From positions 248,001-312,000 of the forward strand of contig NZ_CALGPY010000005.1 in NCBI RefSeq assembly GCF_937959485.1: a DNA stretch of 64,000 nt, in the 5' to 3' direction. Below the pieces are notes generated by a model. It was not told the origin of the DNA and made no database searches. It saw only the letters and a list, made by a program, of their open reading frames with translations. Below, piece after piece: positions 34,034 to 43,111 of the stretch. Position 1 is the stretch's first letter; every line of letters starts with the position of its first letter. Position numbers and translations under genes: made by a program. Origin of the DNA: an uncultured Campylobacter sp. Its GTDB lineage: Bacteria > Campylobacterota > Campylobacteria > Campylobacterales > Campylobacteraceae.

Positions 34034-34480
34034 TTAAATTTTAAACGTTTTTAGCAGGCTGCCTAAATTTAGCCTCTTATCTTCGCCGTTTGCGCCGCCT
34101 CCTAAAAGATCGCCCAAAAAGCTACTTGCGTCGTTGATATCGATTTTACCGTCGCCGTTAAGGTCGAGCTTGGCGCTTGCGATTTTACCGATCAGCGCGC
34201 TAAAATCCACGCCTTTGCTATCGACGGCGTTTGCTTGCACGTCCTCGCCGCCGCCCAAAAGTCCGCCCAGCATCGAGCCTAGCGAGCTAGATCCGCCGCT
34301 TTCGTTTTTGCTTAAAAAATTTGAGCTGATGCCCGCAATTATCGCATTTATCTGGTCGTCGGGCAGGTCCACGCCTAGAAATTTTTCGATAAAAGCGACC
34401 GGACCGCTTTGAAATTCTCTTAAATTTTTATCGTCGCTTTTGAGCGCCGAGACCATATTTACAAGTCCGTTTATGTCCAT
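34034..34480 (-). CDS. EF-hand/dockerin-like calcium-binding small protein
   Basis: The 148-residue protein ends in a single EF-hand-type loop: DLNGDGKIDINDASSFL, with Asp/Asn ligands at the expected spacing (about residues 105-117). Glycine-rich stretches around it (GSMLGGLLGGGEDV, LGDLLGGG) are flexible. The N-terminal 60 residues form a small helical domain without a signal peptide. The loop resembles a dockerin half-repeat, but cohesins are not expected in Campylobacter. It overlaps the tail of the upstream DUF1508 gene in a tight pair (stop and start adjacent). Its role is unknown; calcium-responsive binding is an inference. Confidence 0.65.
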   Translation of the reverse strand: MDINGLVNMVSALKSDDKNLREFQSGPVAFIEKFLGVDLPDDQINAIIAGISSNFLSKNESGGSSSLGSMLGGLLGGGEDVQANAVDSKGVDFSALIGKIASAKLDLNGDGKIDINDASSFLGDLLGGGANGEDKRLNLGSLLKTFKI

Positions 34481-34843
34481 TTACGCCTCCTTGATCTTGG
34501 CTTTTGCAGCCTGTTTTACGATAAGCTCTATTACTTTTAGAGCGTCCGCTTTGGCTTCAAAATCCTTGCTAACGGCGATGATCTGTCCGTTGCTAGCCAT
34601 TAGGCGGAAGCGAACCTTGCCTGCTTTATCGGTGTAAAGCTCAAATTTCGGATTATTTAGCTTTTCTCCGCCTGCGATTTGATCCTCGATCTTATTTAGC
34701 GCGGCGTTTTTTACGACGCTTTCGATGCCGTTTTTGCAAGCGGCCTTGCTCGTGTAAACCTCGGAGGTGCACAGTACGTGTCCGTCATAGAGTAGATCGA
34801 ATTTGCAGCCGTCTTTGGCGTCTTTGATTAAAAACTCAGCCAT
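34481..34843 (-). CDS. DUF1508 (YegP-like) tandem-repeat protein
   Basis: The 120-residue protein has two copies of the DUF1508 repeat: FDLLYDGHVLCTSEVYTSKAACK-type (about residues 14-38) and FELYTDKAGKVRFRLMASNGQIIAVSKDF-type (about 67-95). The second repeat keeps the typical RFRLMASNGQIIA signature. Such proteins are small, soluble and of unknown function, and are often induced by stress. It sits immediately upstream of the EF-hand gene with no gap, so the two form an operon. An AAAGGATGAAA ribosome site precedes the ATG at 34843. Confidence 0.85.
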   Translation of the reverse strand: MAEFLIKDAKDGCKFDLLYDGHVLCTSEVYTSKAACKNGIESVVKNAALNKIEDQIAGGEKLNNPKFELYTDKAGKVRFRLMASNGQIIAVSKDFEAKADALKVIELIVKQAAKAKIKEA

Positions 34844-34959
34844 TTTTCATCCTTTCGTAAAAGATATCGTTATTTTAGCTAAAATTTTAATAAATATTTT
34901 TAATAGGCGCGGAATTTTCTGCTAAAATTGCGCACAAATTTCATTTACAAAGGATCATA

Positions 34960-35439
34960 ATGATAAAGGCTCTACGTTTTAGCTTGATTTTCGCCGCTAC
35001 TTTAGGATTTGGCGCGGATGAGAGCGATGCATTATTTAAGGACATAAGGACGCGTCTGGGTTGTAATCTAGCCGCACAGGACTGCGAGACTAACGCGGGC
35101 GGGCAGAAGGCGCTCTTTAGCGTGGCGCGCCATCCGATCGAAGCGGGAGCAAACGAGCTAAAAATAAGCGGAATTTCGCGTGAGCTGAAAAATCCGAGCG
35201 TTAAAATTTCGGGCGTGAGTATGAATATGGGCAATGCGGAATTTCCGCTAAAGCGCAGCGCAGACGGCTATGAAGCGACGCTTGATGTTGCAGTGTGCAC
35301 GCACGCCGTAATGCGCTACAAACTTGAAATTTACGAGGATGGCGAGCCTAGCGGGCTTTTTGTGTATTTTGATCTACGAAAGCGCGCTACAGATCGAGAC
35401 CGCGGCGAAGATATCCACTTGCATCATCACGAGCATTAG
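34960..35439 (+). CDS. Exported His-rich-tailed protein, possible copper-binding (FixH/YtkA-like)
   Basis: The 159-residue protein has a signal peptide (MIKALRFSLIFAATLGFG). Its single folded domain has an immunoglobulin-like appearance: the strand ISGVSMNMGNAEFPLK is followed by YEATLDVAVCTHAVMRYKLE. This resembles YtkA/FixH-type domains that bind copper through Met-x-Met and His. The C-terminus ends in HLHHHEH, a metal-binding-like tail. Three conserved-looking cysteines are in LGCNLAAQDC and VAVCTH. Location in the periplasm and copper binding are inferred. No copper enzyme is adjacent. An AAAGGATCATA ribosome site precedes the ATG. Confidence 0.6.
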   Translation: MIKALRFSLIFAATLGFGADESDALFKDIRTRLGCNLAAQDCETNAGGQKALFSVARHPIEAGANELKISGISRELKNPSVKISGVSMNMGNAEFPLKRSADGYEATLDVAVCTHAVMRYKLEIYEDGEPSGLFVYFDLRKRATDRDRGEDIHLHHHEH

Positions 35440-35765
35440 ACACAAAATTTTATGCGTCTTTTAAGCGGCGCGCGTCGCGAACAGATACACGGGTGCCTAA
35501 GCGAATACGCAGCTCGCCGTAGCTACCTAGACGCGCTTTATCTACATTTTGTGAAGCGCCATTATAGGCCATGGGTGCGCGGCGATTTTCCGCGCATTCG
35601 CCGCATGTGTTTCGTACCCGCTACCGCGGCACATCAAATTTAGTCCCTCGCCGCCTTTAAATTTTAAAATTTTTAAAATTCGCTTGCGTTTCATACGCCT
35701 AATCTATGCGGAATTTTGAAATTCCTTGTATAATCTGAAGCAAATTTTAAAATCTAAGGAAAGCC

Positions 35766-36608
35766 ATGCAAATATTAAGACAAAAGCACTTTAGCGGCGA
35801 GCGCGCGCTGTTCGGCGCAAAGGATCTGCGGATCGAAAATTCCGTCTTCGGCGAGGGCGAGTCGCCGCTAAAACACAGCGCAAATATCGTCGCGCAAAAC
35901 TGTAAATTTGAGTGGAAATATCCGTTTTGGTATGCCGAAAATATCCGCGCGCAGGATTGTTTATTCGACGAGATCGCGCGCGCAGGGATCTGGTATAGCC
36001 GCGGCGTGGTGCTAAAAGACTGCCTCTACGGCGCGCCTAAAGGGCTTCGCCGCGTAAAAGACGCCGCGCTGCAAAACGTGGAATTTCATGATGCGCAAGA
36101 GACCTTGTGGCACTGCAGCGATGTCACGCTAAAAAATGTCACCGCAAAGGGCGCGTATTTTGGGCTTGATTGCGAAAACTTAAGCATCGAAAATCTATCG
36201 CTCTTCGGGGATTACTGCTTCGACGGCTGCAGAAACGTAACGATCAAAAACTCCAAACTTCTATCCAAGGACGCGTTTTGGAACTGCGAAAATATCGTGG
36301 TTGAAGACTGCTTCATCGCGGGCGAATACTTCGGCTGGAATTCCAAAAACGTAACGCTGCGAAACTGCAAGATCGAGAGCCTGCAGGGCTTTTGCTATAT
36401 GCAAAATTTACGCTTGCAAGACTGCGAGCTAATAAATACGACGCTAGCGTTTGAATACAGCGACGTACATGCCGAAATAAAAGGCGCGATCGATAGCGTC
36501 AAAAATCCGAGCAGCGGGCTAATCCGCGCGGCAAGTATCGGCGAACTGATCCTAGACGGCGCAACGGACGCGTCTAAAACTGAAATCATTACTGAATTAA
36601 GGGCGTAA
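35766..36608 (+). CDS. DUF3737 right-handed parallel beta-helix protein
   Basis: The 280-residue protein is made of short repeated turns of about 20 residues, typical of right-handed beta-helices. Examples are ENIRAQDCLFDEIARAGIW, CSDVTLKNVTAKGAYFG, RNVTIKNSKLLSKDAFW and KNVTLRNCKIESLQGFCY. The whole belongs to DUF3737, whose members occur widely in gut and oral bacteria. There is no signal peptide, so it is probably cytosolic. The function is unknown; beta-helices often carry carbohydrate or pectin-lyase-like activities, but no catalytic residues can be identified. An AAGGAAAGCC ribosome site precedes the ATG. The C-S lyase gene starts one base behind the stop, so the two are co-transcribed. 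Confidence 0.85.
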   Translation: MQILRQKHFSGERALFGAKDLRIENSVFGEGESPLKHSANIVAQNCKFEWKYPFWYAENIRAQDCLFDEIARAGIWYSRGVVLKDCLYGAPKGLRRVKDAALQNVEFHDAQETLWHCSDVTLKNVTAKGAYFGLDCENLSIENLSLFGDYCFDGCRNVTIKNSKLLSKDAFWNCENIVVEDCFIAGEYFGWNSKNVTLRNCKIESLQGFCYMQNLRLQDCELINTTLAFEYSDVHAEIKGAIDSVKNPSSGLIRAASIGELILDGATDASKTEIITELRA

Positions 36609-36609
36609 G

Positions 36610-37803
36610 ATGGGACTTTTTGATTTTATAAGCGGCAAAGAGAAATACGACTTCGACACTCTGCCGAACCGCCGCGGCACGAAGTCGCTTAAATGGGACG
36701 TAGGCGAGAACGAGCTTCCGATGTGGGTCGCGGATATGGACTTTGCCGTAGCGCCCGAGATCATCGAGGCTCTGCAAAAGCGGCTAAATGAGCGAGTTTT
36801 GGGCTATTCGCTTGTAGATGATGAGTGGCGCAGCGCGTATCAAGGCTGGTGGCTCGCGCGCCACGATTATGAAATTCAAAAGGAGCGGCTGATCTATGCC
36901 GGCGGAACGCTGCCTGCGATCGATTCGATCATTCGCAAGCTCACCTCGCCCGCCGAAAATGTGCTGCTGATGAGCCCCGTTTACAACTGCTTTTACTACT
37001 GTATCAAAAACGCCGCCCGCGTGCCTATAGAAAACGAGCTTGCCTACGCTAGCGGCGATTATAGCATCGATTGGGAGGATTTGGAGATTAAGCTCGCCGA
37101 TCCGCAGACGACGCTTTTTATCCTTTGTAACCCGCACAATCCGGTCGGTCGTACCTTTAGCAGGGACGATCTTGCACATATCGGCGAGCTGTGCGAGAAG
37201 CACGGCGTGACGGTGCTTAGCGATGAGGTGCATTGCGATCTGACCGAGCCGGGCGTGCGTTACACACCATTTGCTGCGGCAAGTAAAATTTGCGAGAGGA
37301 TCTCGGCCAGCATAATCGCGCCCACGAAGGCGTTTAACATCGCAGGGCTGCAAAGCGCGGCAGTTTTTGCCGCGGATAAGCGCTTGCGTCATAAAATTTC
37401 AAAGGCGCTAAATTCCGACGACATCGCCGAGCCGAATTTTTTCGGCGTCCAAGGAGCGATCGCCGCATTTACGAAGGGTGCGGCGTGGCTGGATGCTCTG
37501 CGCGAATACCTCAGCGAAAATCGCAAATTCGCGGCGGAATTTATCGCGCGTGAGCTTCCGCAGGTGCGCGTCGTGCCGCAAGACGCGACCTATCTGATGT
37601 GGCTTGATGCGGGCGCTTACACGCAGGATAGCGCGGAGCTTGCGCGCTTCATCCGCGAAAAAACGGGGCTGTATCTCTCCTGCGGCGCGCAATACGGCAA
37701 GGGCGGCGAGAAATTTTTGCGCCTAAATATCGCGACCTCTAGGGCGCTGCTAAAAGACGGGCTAGGGCGGCTGAAAGAGGCGCTAAAGATTTGCCCGCAT
37801 TAA
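36610..37803 (+). CDS. PLP-dependent C-S lyase of the MalY/PatB family
   Basis: The 397-residue enzyme is a fold-type I aminotransferase relative. The N-terminus has YDFDTLPNRRGTKSLKW and ELPMWVADMDF, a family signature. The PLP-binding lysine is in APTKAFNIAGL (about residue 236), with the Asp and Tyr partners in VLSDEVHCDL. The C-terminus keeps the substrate-binding Arg (FLRLNIATSR). MalY/PatB members cleave cystathionine or cysteine to pyruvate, ammonia and a thiol. In oral Campylobacter such enzymes can produce hydrogen sulfide. It follows the DUF3737 gene at one base and shares its transcript. Confidence 0.9.
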   Translation: MGLFDFISGKEKYDFDTLPNRRGTKSLKWDVGENELPMWVADMDFAVAPEIIEALQKRLNERVLGYSLVDDEWRSAYQGWWLARHDYEIQKERLIYAGGTLPAIDSIIRKLTSPAENVLLMSPVYNCFYYCIKNAARVPIENELAYASGDYSIDWEDLEIKLADPQTTLFILCNPHNPVGRTFSRDDLAHIGELCEKHGVTVLSDEVHCDLTEPGVRYTPFAAASKICERISASIIAPTKAFNIAGLQSAAVFAADKRLRHKISKALNSDDIAEPNFFGVQGAIAAFTKGAAWLDALREYLSENRKFAAEFIARELPQVRVVPQDATYLMWLDAGAYTQDSAELARFIREKTGLYLSCGAQYGKGGEKFLRLNIATSRALLKDGLGRLKEALKICPH

Positions 37804-38001
37804 ACGAACTGCGGCGCGGCAAGGACGAAATTTAAAATTTTATAGCGGCAAAATTTAAAGCGGCGGAGCAAATTTTAAAATTTTGCGGCAGGGCGCAAGC
37901 TTTACGCTAAATTTAGCGGCGATCAGGCTGCGGCGCGCGAACGTTTAAATTTAGCGCGCGGCAAATAAACCGGCGCTTAAATGCGTTACAAAAGGCGGAG
38001 T

Positions 38002-39387
38002 ATGGATAGAAACGGCGATCTGGAAGAGCTTTACCTACTTGAAAAACGGCGCGAAAAGCTCGCGCGCATTAGCAAGCTCATCTCATTTTTGATAACCCTG
38101 CTGCTAGTCGGGTTTTACGTGCTTTTAAATACCAGGGCGGAGCTTGCCTCGTTTGATACAAACTGGCTCATAGTCGCGCTTTTCATCATCTTGCCCCTCT
38201 TAAATGGACTGCTTTACCGTCTATTTTACAGTTTAAGCTTTGGCAAAAACGGTGACGCGCAGCGCGCAAATTTTGATAAATTTAGCGGCTTTGATACGGC
38301 GCAAAACAGGGGCGCGCTAGGGCAGGGCGCGGCGCAAGATGGTCAAATTTTAAGCGCTGATGCAAACGAGGGGCAGGTATTAAAATCCGAAGCAGGCGAG
38401 GGTAGCGGCTTTAAAGACGGCGATAGCCGTATATCCTCTACCTACGGAAGGTTTGAGCCTAAAGCCGCCGAAGGTGAGGGCGGGAGCGAGAAAGACGGCG
38501 CAGCCGGGTCAAAATTTAACTTTCTAGCCGATCTACAGAGCCTAGAGGATGAGCGCGCAGCGCTGCAAGAAGCGGTGAAAAAGGCCGGTCTAATCGCCGT
38601 TGCCGTAGGGACCGGCGTGGGTGCACTGGTGGCGCGCTTTTGGGACGAAGTGGCGGCCGGCGTATTTTTCAGCGTAGCTGTTTACGGCGTCGTGAGCGCT
38701 CTTTTAACGGCGAGCAAAAGACGGAATTTCAGATCAAATTTTAAAAACAGGGTCGTCGCGAGCATCGCAAAAAACTTCGGACTTAGCTATGATGAAAGTG
38801 ACGGGCTGGGGACAGATGAGTTTTTTGAAATTTATGACTGCTACATAAACGAGCAATCGAGCGAGGATATGATGAGCGGGGAGGTGCAGGGCGTGCGCGT
38901 TAGCTTTAGCGACTTTTACGCCGCTGAAAAGGTGCGCACCAAAAACGGCACTCGCACCGACGTAAAATTTCAAGGAGTGCTTTTCGTCGCGGATTTTCAC
39001 AAAAGGCTTAACTGCGAGGTGCGGGTGTGTCACAAAAACTCTCGAAATCTACGCAAATACGGACAGCGAGCAAATATGGACGACGTGAAATTTGAGGAGT
39101 TTTTCGACGTCTATACGACAGATCAGGTAGGCGCGAGATACGCTCTGACGCCGCTTTTGATGCAGCGGCTGACGGAGGTTTATCTAAGGGTGGGCTCGCA
39201 GATAAACGCGGTGCTAAGGGAGGATAAAATTTACGTGGCGATCGAGACCTGGCGCGATAATTTCGAGCCTAGAATCGACTGCTCGCTAAAGCAGGACGCC
39301 ACGATAGCGCTTTACGTAGATGAGATCGGCGCGCTTGTAGGCATCGTGAGTGAGCTAAATTTGAACCGCAAAATTTGGAGCGAATAA
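38002..39387 (+). CDS. DUF3137 membrane protein
   Basis: The protein is 461 residues from the ATG at 38002, which has AAGGCGGAG upstream; an ATG seven codons earlier is less well placed. Two membrane helices lie near residues 23-42 and 52-72. A long low-complexity Gly/Asp/Glu/Ala linker then runs to about 185. Two more helices follow near 190-240. The C-terminal 220 residues are the DUF3137 domain: VRVSFSDFYAAEKVRTKNG, GVLFVADFHKRLNCEVRV and LREDKIYVAIETWRDNFEP. The function of DUF3137 is unknown; homologues occur near LemA genes in several bacteria. The linker is unusually long for the family. Confidence 0.85.
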   Translation: MDRNGDLEELYLLEKRREKLARISKLISFLITLLLVGFYVLLNTRAELASFDTNWLIVALFIILPLLNGLLYRLFYSLSFGKNGDAQRANFDKFSGFDTAQNRGALGQGAAQDGQILSADANEGQVLKSEAGEGSGFKDGDSRISSTYGRFEPKAAEGEGGSEKDGAAGSKFNFLADLQSLEDERAALQEAVKKAGLIAVAVGTGVGALVARFWDEVAAGVFFSVAVYGVVSALLTASKRRNFRSNFKNRVVASIAKNFGLSYDESDGLGTDEFFEIYDCYINEQSSEDMMSGEVQGVRVSFSDFYAAEKVRTKNGTRTDVKFQGVLFVADFHKRLNCEVRVCHKNSRNLRKYGQRANMDDVKFEEFFDVYTTDQVGARYALTPLLMQRLTEVYLRVGSQINAVLREDKIYVAIETWRDNFEPRIDCSLKQDATIALYVDEIGALVGIVSELNLNRKIWSE

Positions 39388-40014
39388 GGTGGGCGGCAGT
39401 GCCGTTGAGTATGACGGCGGCGGGCCGTATACGGCTCCGACGACATACAGATATGCAGACAAAGCGCGCAGGATCGTAGGCTTAGCGGTGCAGATGCGCT
39501 GTGTAGCTGAGCGTGGAAATGAATGCATTGCGCGGATCGTGCGTTTGGGCGGATGTGCGATCGCTCCTTCGCACGAGCCAATCGAAAGATTAAACGCACG
39601 CGGGAGGCGTTGGTATAAGATTTTGCAGGCTGCATGAGCCGATAAAATTTTATAAATTCCCGCTTCGTTTAGCGAGCGGGCACTTGCGATTTACCATCGC
39701 TCGTGCGGCATAAATTTTTACTGCACGAGCAGTTTGCGTTAGAATTTTACTATCGCTTGAAATTTTACGCCGCCGCGCGCGACTTAAATTTTGCCGAGAC
39801 GATCCGCGCTAGGCTGCGTTTCGGCTTGGCTAAATTTACCGTGCGGAAGCAAAACTTTGCCGCTAGATCGATAAATTTAGCTAGCTTATAAAAAAGCACT
39901 CGCCGCCTATGGGCGTTTATGGACGCCGTTTCGGCAAAGCTACGGCGCCAGCGCCGCTGCGAGCTTGCGGGGCTTAGTAAGATCGCCCCGCTAAACTATA
40001 CGGCGAATCTAAAT
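39388..40014. other. Stretch without a firm gene
   Basis: About 630 bases. Short open frames on the plus strand (39389-39637 with a GTG start, and 39703-39891) show no recognisable family and are not claimed as genes. Confidence 0.5.
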
Positions 40015-40875
40015 TTATAGCTTCCCGCCCTCGATTACGACGTCGTCAGCCTTGATGTCGTCACCGTATACCGGCGCTAGCGTCGCATCGTAGTCGGCAT
40101 GGAAAAAGTTTTCGTCCGCGAGTTTTACGATTAGATCGTCAAGCCATTTGCGAAGCTCGTCGTTGCCCTTTTTGACCGCAGGCGCGATGACGTCCTGATC
40201 GCCTAGCGAGCGGATACCTACCTTAAAGCCAGGGTTTGACTTCGTCCACGCAAACAAAAGCGTATTATCGTGCGCGATCGCATCGCCCCTGCCGTCCAGC
40301 ATCGCACCGAAAGTCTCGGTATTTTGGTCAAATTTTAAAAGCTTGATCTCGGGGTGATTTTTCGTAAAATACAGATCCGCGGTCGTGCCTTTGTTGATTA
40401 AAAGCGTTTTGCCCTTAAGCTGCGAAACGTCGGTGATATCGCCGCCCTTGCTCGCGACGCCGAGGGCTACCTTCATATACGGCAGCGCGAAATCCACGAC
40501 CTCTTTGCGCTCGGGCGTGACGGTGAAATTTGCAAGCGTGATATCGACCTTGTCGGATGCTAAAAATTCCGCGCGATTGGCGGCCTCTACGAGCACGAAC
40601 TGTACCTTGCTCTCATCGCCCAAAAGCTCCTTTGCGATACGTTTTGCAAAATACAGGTCATATCCCGCGTTTTTGCCCGTCTCGTCGATGTAGCCAAACG
40701 GCGGCTTATCGCCGAAAACCGCGATCCTTACTACGCCGCGCTTTTTAATCCCGTCGATATAACTTTGCGGCGCGGCGGAACCTTGCGCGGAATTTGAGGA
40801 GCCTTTGCCCTCGTCGTTGCAACCCGCAAAAAACAGCGCACTCAGCGCAAGAAATAGAGCTAATACCTTTTTCAT
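40015..40875 (-). CDS. Amino-acid ABC transporter substrate-binding lipoprotein (CjaA/PEB1-like)
   Basis: The 286-residue lipoprotein has a signal peptide ending in LFFAGC (lipobox Cys at about residue 19) and a low-complexity Ser/Gly linker. The solute-binding fold of family 3 follows: GVVRIAVFGDKPPFGYIDET, GYDLYFAKRIAKELLGDES, VDITLANFTVTPERKEVVDF and the later KGTTADLYFTKNHP. The closest known relatives in C. jejuni are CjaA (cysteine-binding) and PEB1a (Asp/Glu). The gene opens an operon whose ATPase and two permeases lie directly upstream on the same strand in this map, so transcription may begin before the permeases. An AAAGGAGAGG ribosome site precedes the ATG. Confidence 0.93.
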   Translation of the reverse strand: MKKVLALFLALSALFFAGCNDEGKGSSNSAQGSAAPQSYIDGIKKRGVVRIAVFGDKPPFGYIDETGKNAGYDLYFAKRIAKELLGDESKVQFVLVEAANRAEFLASDKVDITLANFTVTPERKEVVDFALPYMKVALGVASKGGDITDVSQLKGKTLLINKGTTADLYFTKNHPEIKLLKFDQNTETFGAMLDGRGDAIAHDNTLLFAWTKSNPGFKVGIRSLGDQDVIAPAVKKGNDELRKWLDDLIVKLADENFFHADYDATLAPVYGDDIKADDVVIEGGKL

Positions 40876-40895
40876 AGCCTCTCCTTTATTAAAAT

Positions 40896-41633
40896 TTATT
40901 TTTTAAATTCAAACATATTTAAAAATTTCTTCGCACGCTCGCTCTTTGGAGCGGTAAAGAACGCCTCCGGTTCGTTAATCTCGACGACGCTTCCCTCATC
41001 CATAAAAACTATACGATCGGCTACGGCGCGCGCAAAGCCCATCTCGTGCGTCACGATTAGCATCGTCTGCCCCTCTTTGGCGAGATTTAGCATTACGTCT
41101 AGCACCTCGCGCACGATCTCGGGATCAAGTGCCGCGGTAACCTCGTCAAAAAGCATGATCTTGGGCTTCATCACAAGGCTTCGTACGATTGCGATGCGTT
41201 GCTTCTGCCCGCCGCTAAGCTCTTTGGGGTAGGAGTTCTCCTTGTCCGCAAGACCTACGATCTTTAGCCATTCGCGCGCTAGAGCTATCGCTTCCTCTTT
41301 CGGGACGTTTTGCACCTTCATCGGGCCCAGGATTATGTTATGTAGCACGCTAAGATGATCGAAAAGCTCGTAGCTTTGAAATACCATGCCGATCTTTTGT
41401 CTGATCCTGCGCCACTCTTTGAAATTTTGATCGATCCGCTCGCCCTCGATTATAAAATTTCCGCTTTGTACCGGCTCTAACCCGTTGATCGTGCGAAGTA
41501 GGGTGCTTTTGCCGCAGCCGCTAGGGCCTAGGATCACAACAACCTCGCCCTGCGCGACGCTAAGACTGACGTCTTTTAGCGCGTGCAGCTCGCCGTAAAA
41601 TTTATTGATTTTATGAAGTTCTAAAATTCCCAT
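40896..41633 (-). CDS. Amino-acid ABC transporter ATP-binding protein
   Basis: The 245-residue ATPase is complete. Walker A is GPSGCGKSTLL (about residues 36-46), the Q-loop is MVFQSYELFDHLSV, the signature is LSGGQKQRIAIVRS, and Walker B is IMLFDEVTAALDPE, followed by the switch His in THEMGFARAVAD. The D-loop reads AALDPE where SALDPE is usual, a tolerated change. The start is the ATG at 41633, one base overlapping the permease stop (TGATG), with GGTGGAG upstream. The next gene downstream is the binding protein, giving the order permease, permease, ATPase, binding protein. Confidence 0.95.
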   Translation of the reverse strand: MGILELHKINKFYGELHALKDVSLSVAQGEVVVILGPSGCGKSTLLRTINGLEPVQSGNFIIEGERIDQNFKEWRRIRQKIGMVFQSYELFDHLSVLHNIILGPMKVQNVPKEEAIALAREWLKIVGLADKENSYPKELSGGQKQRIAIVRSLVMKPKIMLFDEVTAALDPEIVREVLDVMLNLAKEGQTMLIVTHEMGFARAVADRIVFMDEGSVVEINEPEAFFTAPKSERAKKFLNMFEFKK

Positions 41634-42289
41634 CAGCTCCACCTGTTTTCTAGTTTTTTCGAAAGCGCCGAGATTGGATAGCAGATCAAAAAATATACGA
41701 AAAATATCGCTCCGTAGATGATTAGTGGCGCGTAATTGTCGCGGAAGACGTTCACTTCGATGATCTGCTGCCCGACCTTGACGAGCTCGATGACGCCGAT
41801 TAATACGGCGATCGAGGTTGTTTTTATCATCCTGCTGAATAAATTTATCGTTGCAGGCACTAGGCGCCTCATCGCAAGCGGCAGGATGACGTAGAGATAA
41901 ATTTGAAATCTGCTAAATGCGAGCGCTTCGGCGCTTTCGAACTGATGCTTAGGGATGCTAAGCACGGCGCCGCGCACCAGATCCATCATCTCAAAAACGC
42001 CCCAGACGCTAAAGACGATGATCGAAGCTGCGATATTTGAGATATGTATGCCAAATGCCTTGCTTGCGCCGAAATATACGATGAATAGCCAAACGATGGG
42101 TGGCATGATGCGCACGATCTCTAGGCAAATTTTAAGCGGGATGTATAAGGCTCTGCGCCCAGAGGCCATTAAAATTCCAAGCACCAAGCCTAGAGCGAGC
42201 GAAACCGCGATCGAGATGAGCGCGATTTGCAGCGTGACCCCAAGCCCGCCAAGAAGCCTGATTAAATTTTCGCCGCCGAATAGTTCCAT
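41633..42289 (-). CDS. Amino-acid ABC transporter permease (second)
   Basis: The 218-residue permease belongs to the HisM/GlnP type. It has about five membrane helices, and the cytoplasmic coupling loop ESAEALAFSRFQIYLYVILPLAMRR carries the EAA motif variant that contacts the ATPase. The N-terminus starts in the family fashion (VTLQIALISIAVSLALG). The gene starts two bases behind the first permease and overlaps the ATPase by one base, so the set is clearly one operon. With the first permease it should form the heterodimeric channel. Confidence 0.93.
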   Translation of the reverse strand: MELFGGENLIRLLGGLGVTLQIALISIAVSLALGLVLGILMASGRRALYIPLKICLEIVRIMPPIVWLFIVYFGASKAFGIHISNIAASIIVFSVWGVFEMMDLVRGAVLSIPKHQFESAEALAFSRFQIYLYVILPLAMRRLVPATINLFSRMIKTTSIAVLIGVIELVKVGQQIIEVNVFRDNYAPLIIYGAIFFVYFLICYPISALSKKLENRWS

Positions 42290-42291
42290 CG

Positions 42292-42945
42292 CTAACCCCT
42301 CATATACGCAAGGCGCTTTTCAAGCAGCGTAAGCGCGAGCGAAAGCGGCAGGATTATGATCAGATACGAAACGCTTAACATAAACAGCGCTTCGTTCGTC
42401 TTGTAATACAGCCCGATCACGTCCTTTGCGGCATAAACGAGATCGGCGAGTGCGACGATGCTAACGATCGAGGTTTCTTTAAGCAGAAAGATTATGTTTG
42501 CGCTGATGGAGGGCAGGGCGATCGCAAAGGCGCGCGGCAGCACGACGTAAAACACTATCTGTACTTCGCTTAGCCCTAGGCTCATCGCGCTTTCGATCTG
42601 AGATTTTTTTATCGCCTCAAAACCGAGCCTAAAGCTCTCGCTCATATAGCTTCCGCCCAAAAACGCAAGACCTACGATCGCGCAGGTAAAGCCCGAAATT
42701 TGAACGCCCAGCTTCGGCAAGCCGTAGTATAGAAAAAATAGCTGAATTAAAAGCGGAGTATTGCGCGACAGCTCGATATATGCGCTCACGAGCGGACTTA
42801 ATAGAGGCAATCTTTTATATTTTATCAGCGTGCAGATAAAACCGATGATGATGGATAGTAAAATCCCGTAAAATGCGAGCTTCAGCGTTAAAATTCCCGC
42901 CTTTACGAACATCGGGCTAAATTTGGCTATAAAATCAAAATCCAT
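42292..42945 (-). CDS. Amino-acid ABC transporter permease (first)
   Basis: The protein is 217 residues from the ATG at 42945, which has GGAAAGAAG upstream; an ATG nine codons earlier has none. It is a HisQ-type permease. GILLSIIIGFICTLIKY forms an early helix, and SRNTPLLIQLFFLYYGLPKLG is the highly conserved motif of amino-acid permeases. The coupling loop is KKSQIESAMSLGLSEVQIVF with PRAFAIALPSISANII behind it. It is the first gene of the four-gene ABC operon. The promoter should lie in the AT-rich 160 bases between it and the end of the DASS gene. Confidence 0.93.
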   Translation of the reverse strand: MDFDFIAKFSPMFVKAGILTLKLAFYGILLSIIIGFICTLIKYKRLPLLSPLVSAYIELSRNTPLLIQLFFLYYGLPKLGVQISGFTCAIVGLAFLGGSYMSESFRLGFEAIKKSQIESAMSLGLSEVQIVFYVVLPRAFAIALPSISANIIFLLKETSIVSIVALADLVYAAKDVIGLYYKTNEALFMLSVSYLIIILPLSLALTLLEKRLAYMRG

Positions 42946-43111
42946 AAAATCTTCTTTCCGTAAAATATGCATATTATACAGATAACTGATTAAAATAGTA
43001 TTAAATTAGAATTTTTTTATAAAAATTCCGAAAATTTAGGAGTTTAAAAATATATCTTATAAATATATTTAGTCCGAGCAGATACCCGGACTATAGAATT
43101 TTGACGGAATT

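Noticed and set aside
35452..35643. 63-codon frame after the His-rich protein
   Set aside because: Arg-rich, no ribosome site, not followed by any related gene.
39389..39637. 82-codon GTG frame after DUF3137
   Set aside because: Arg/Gly-rich translation without family resemblance; only a weak GGAG precedes it.
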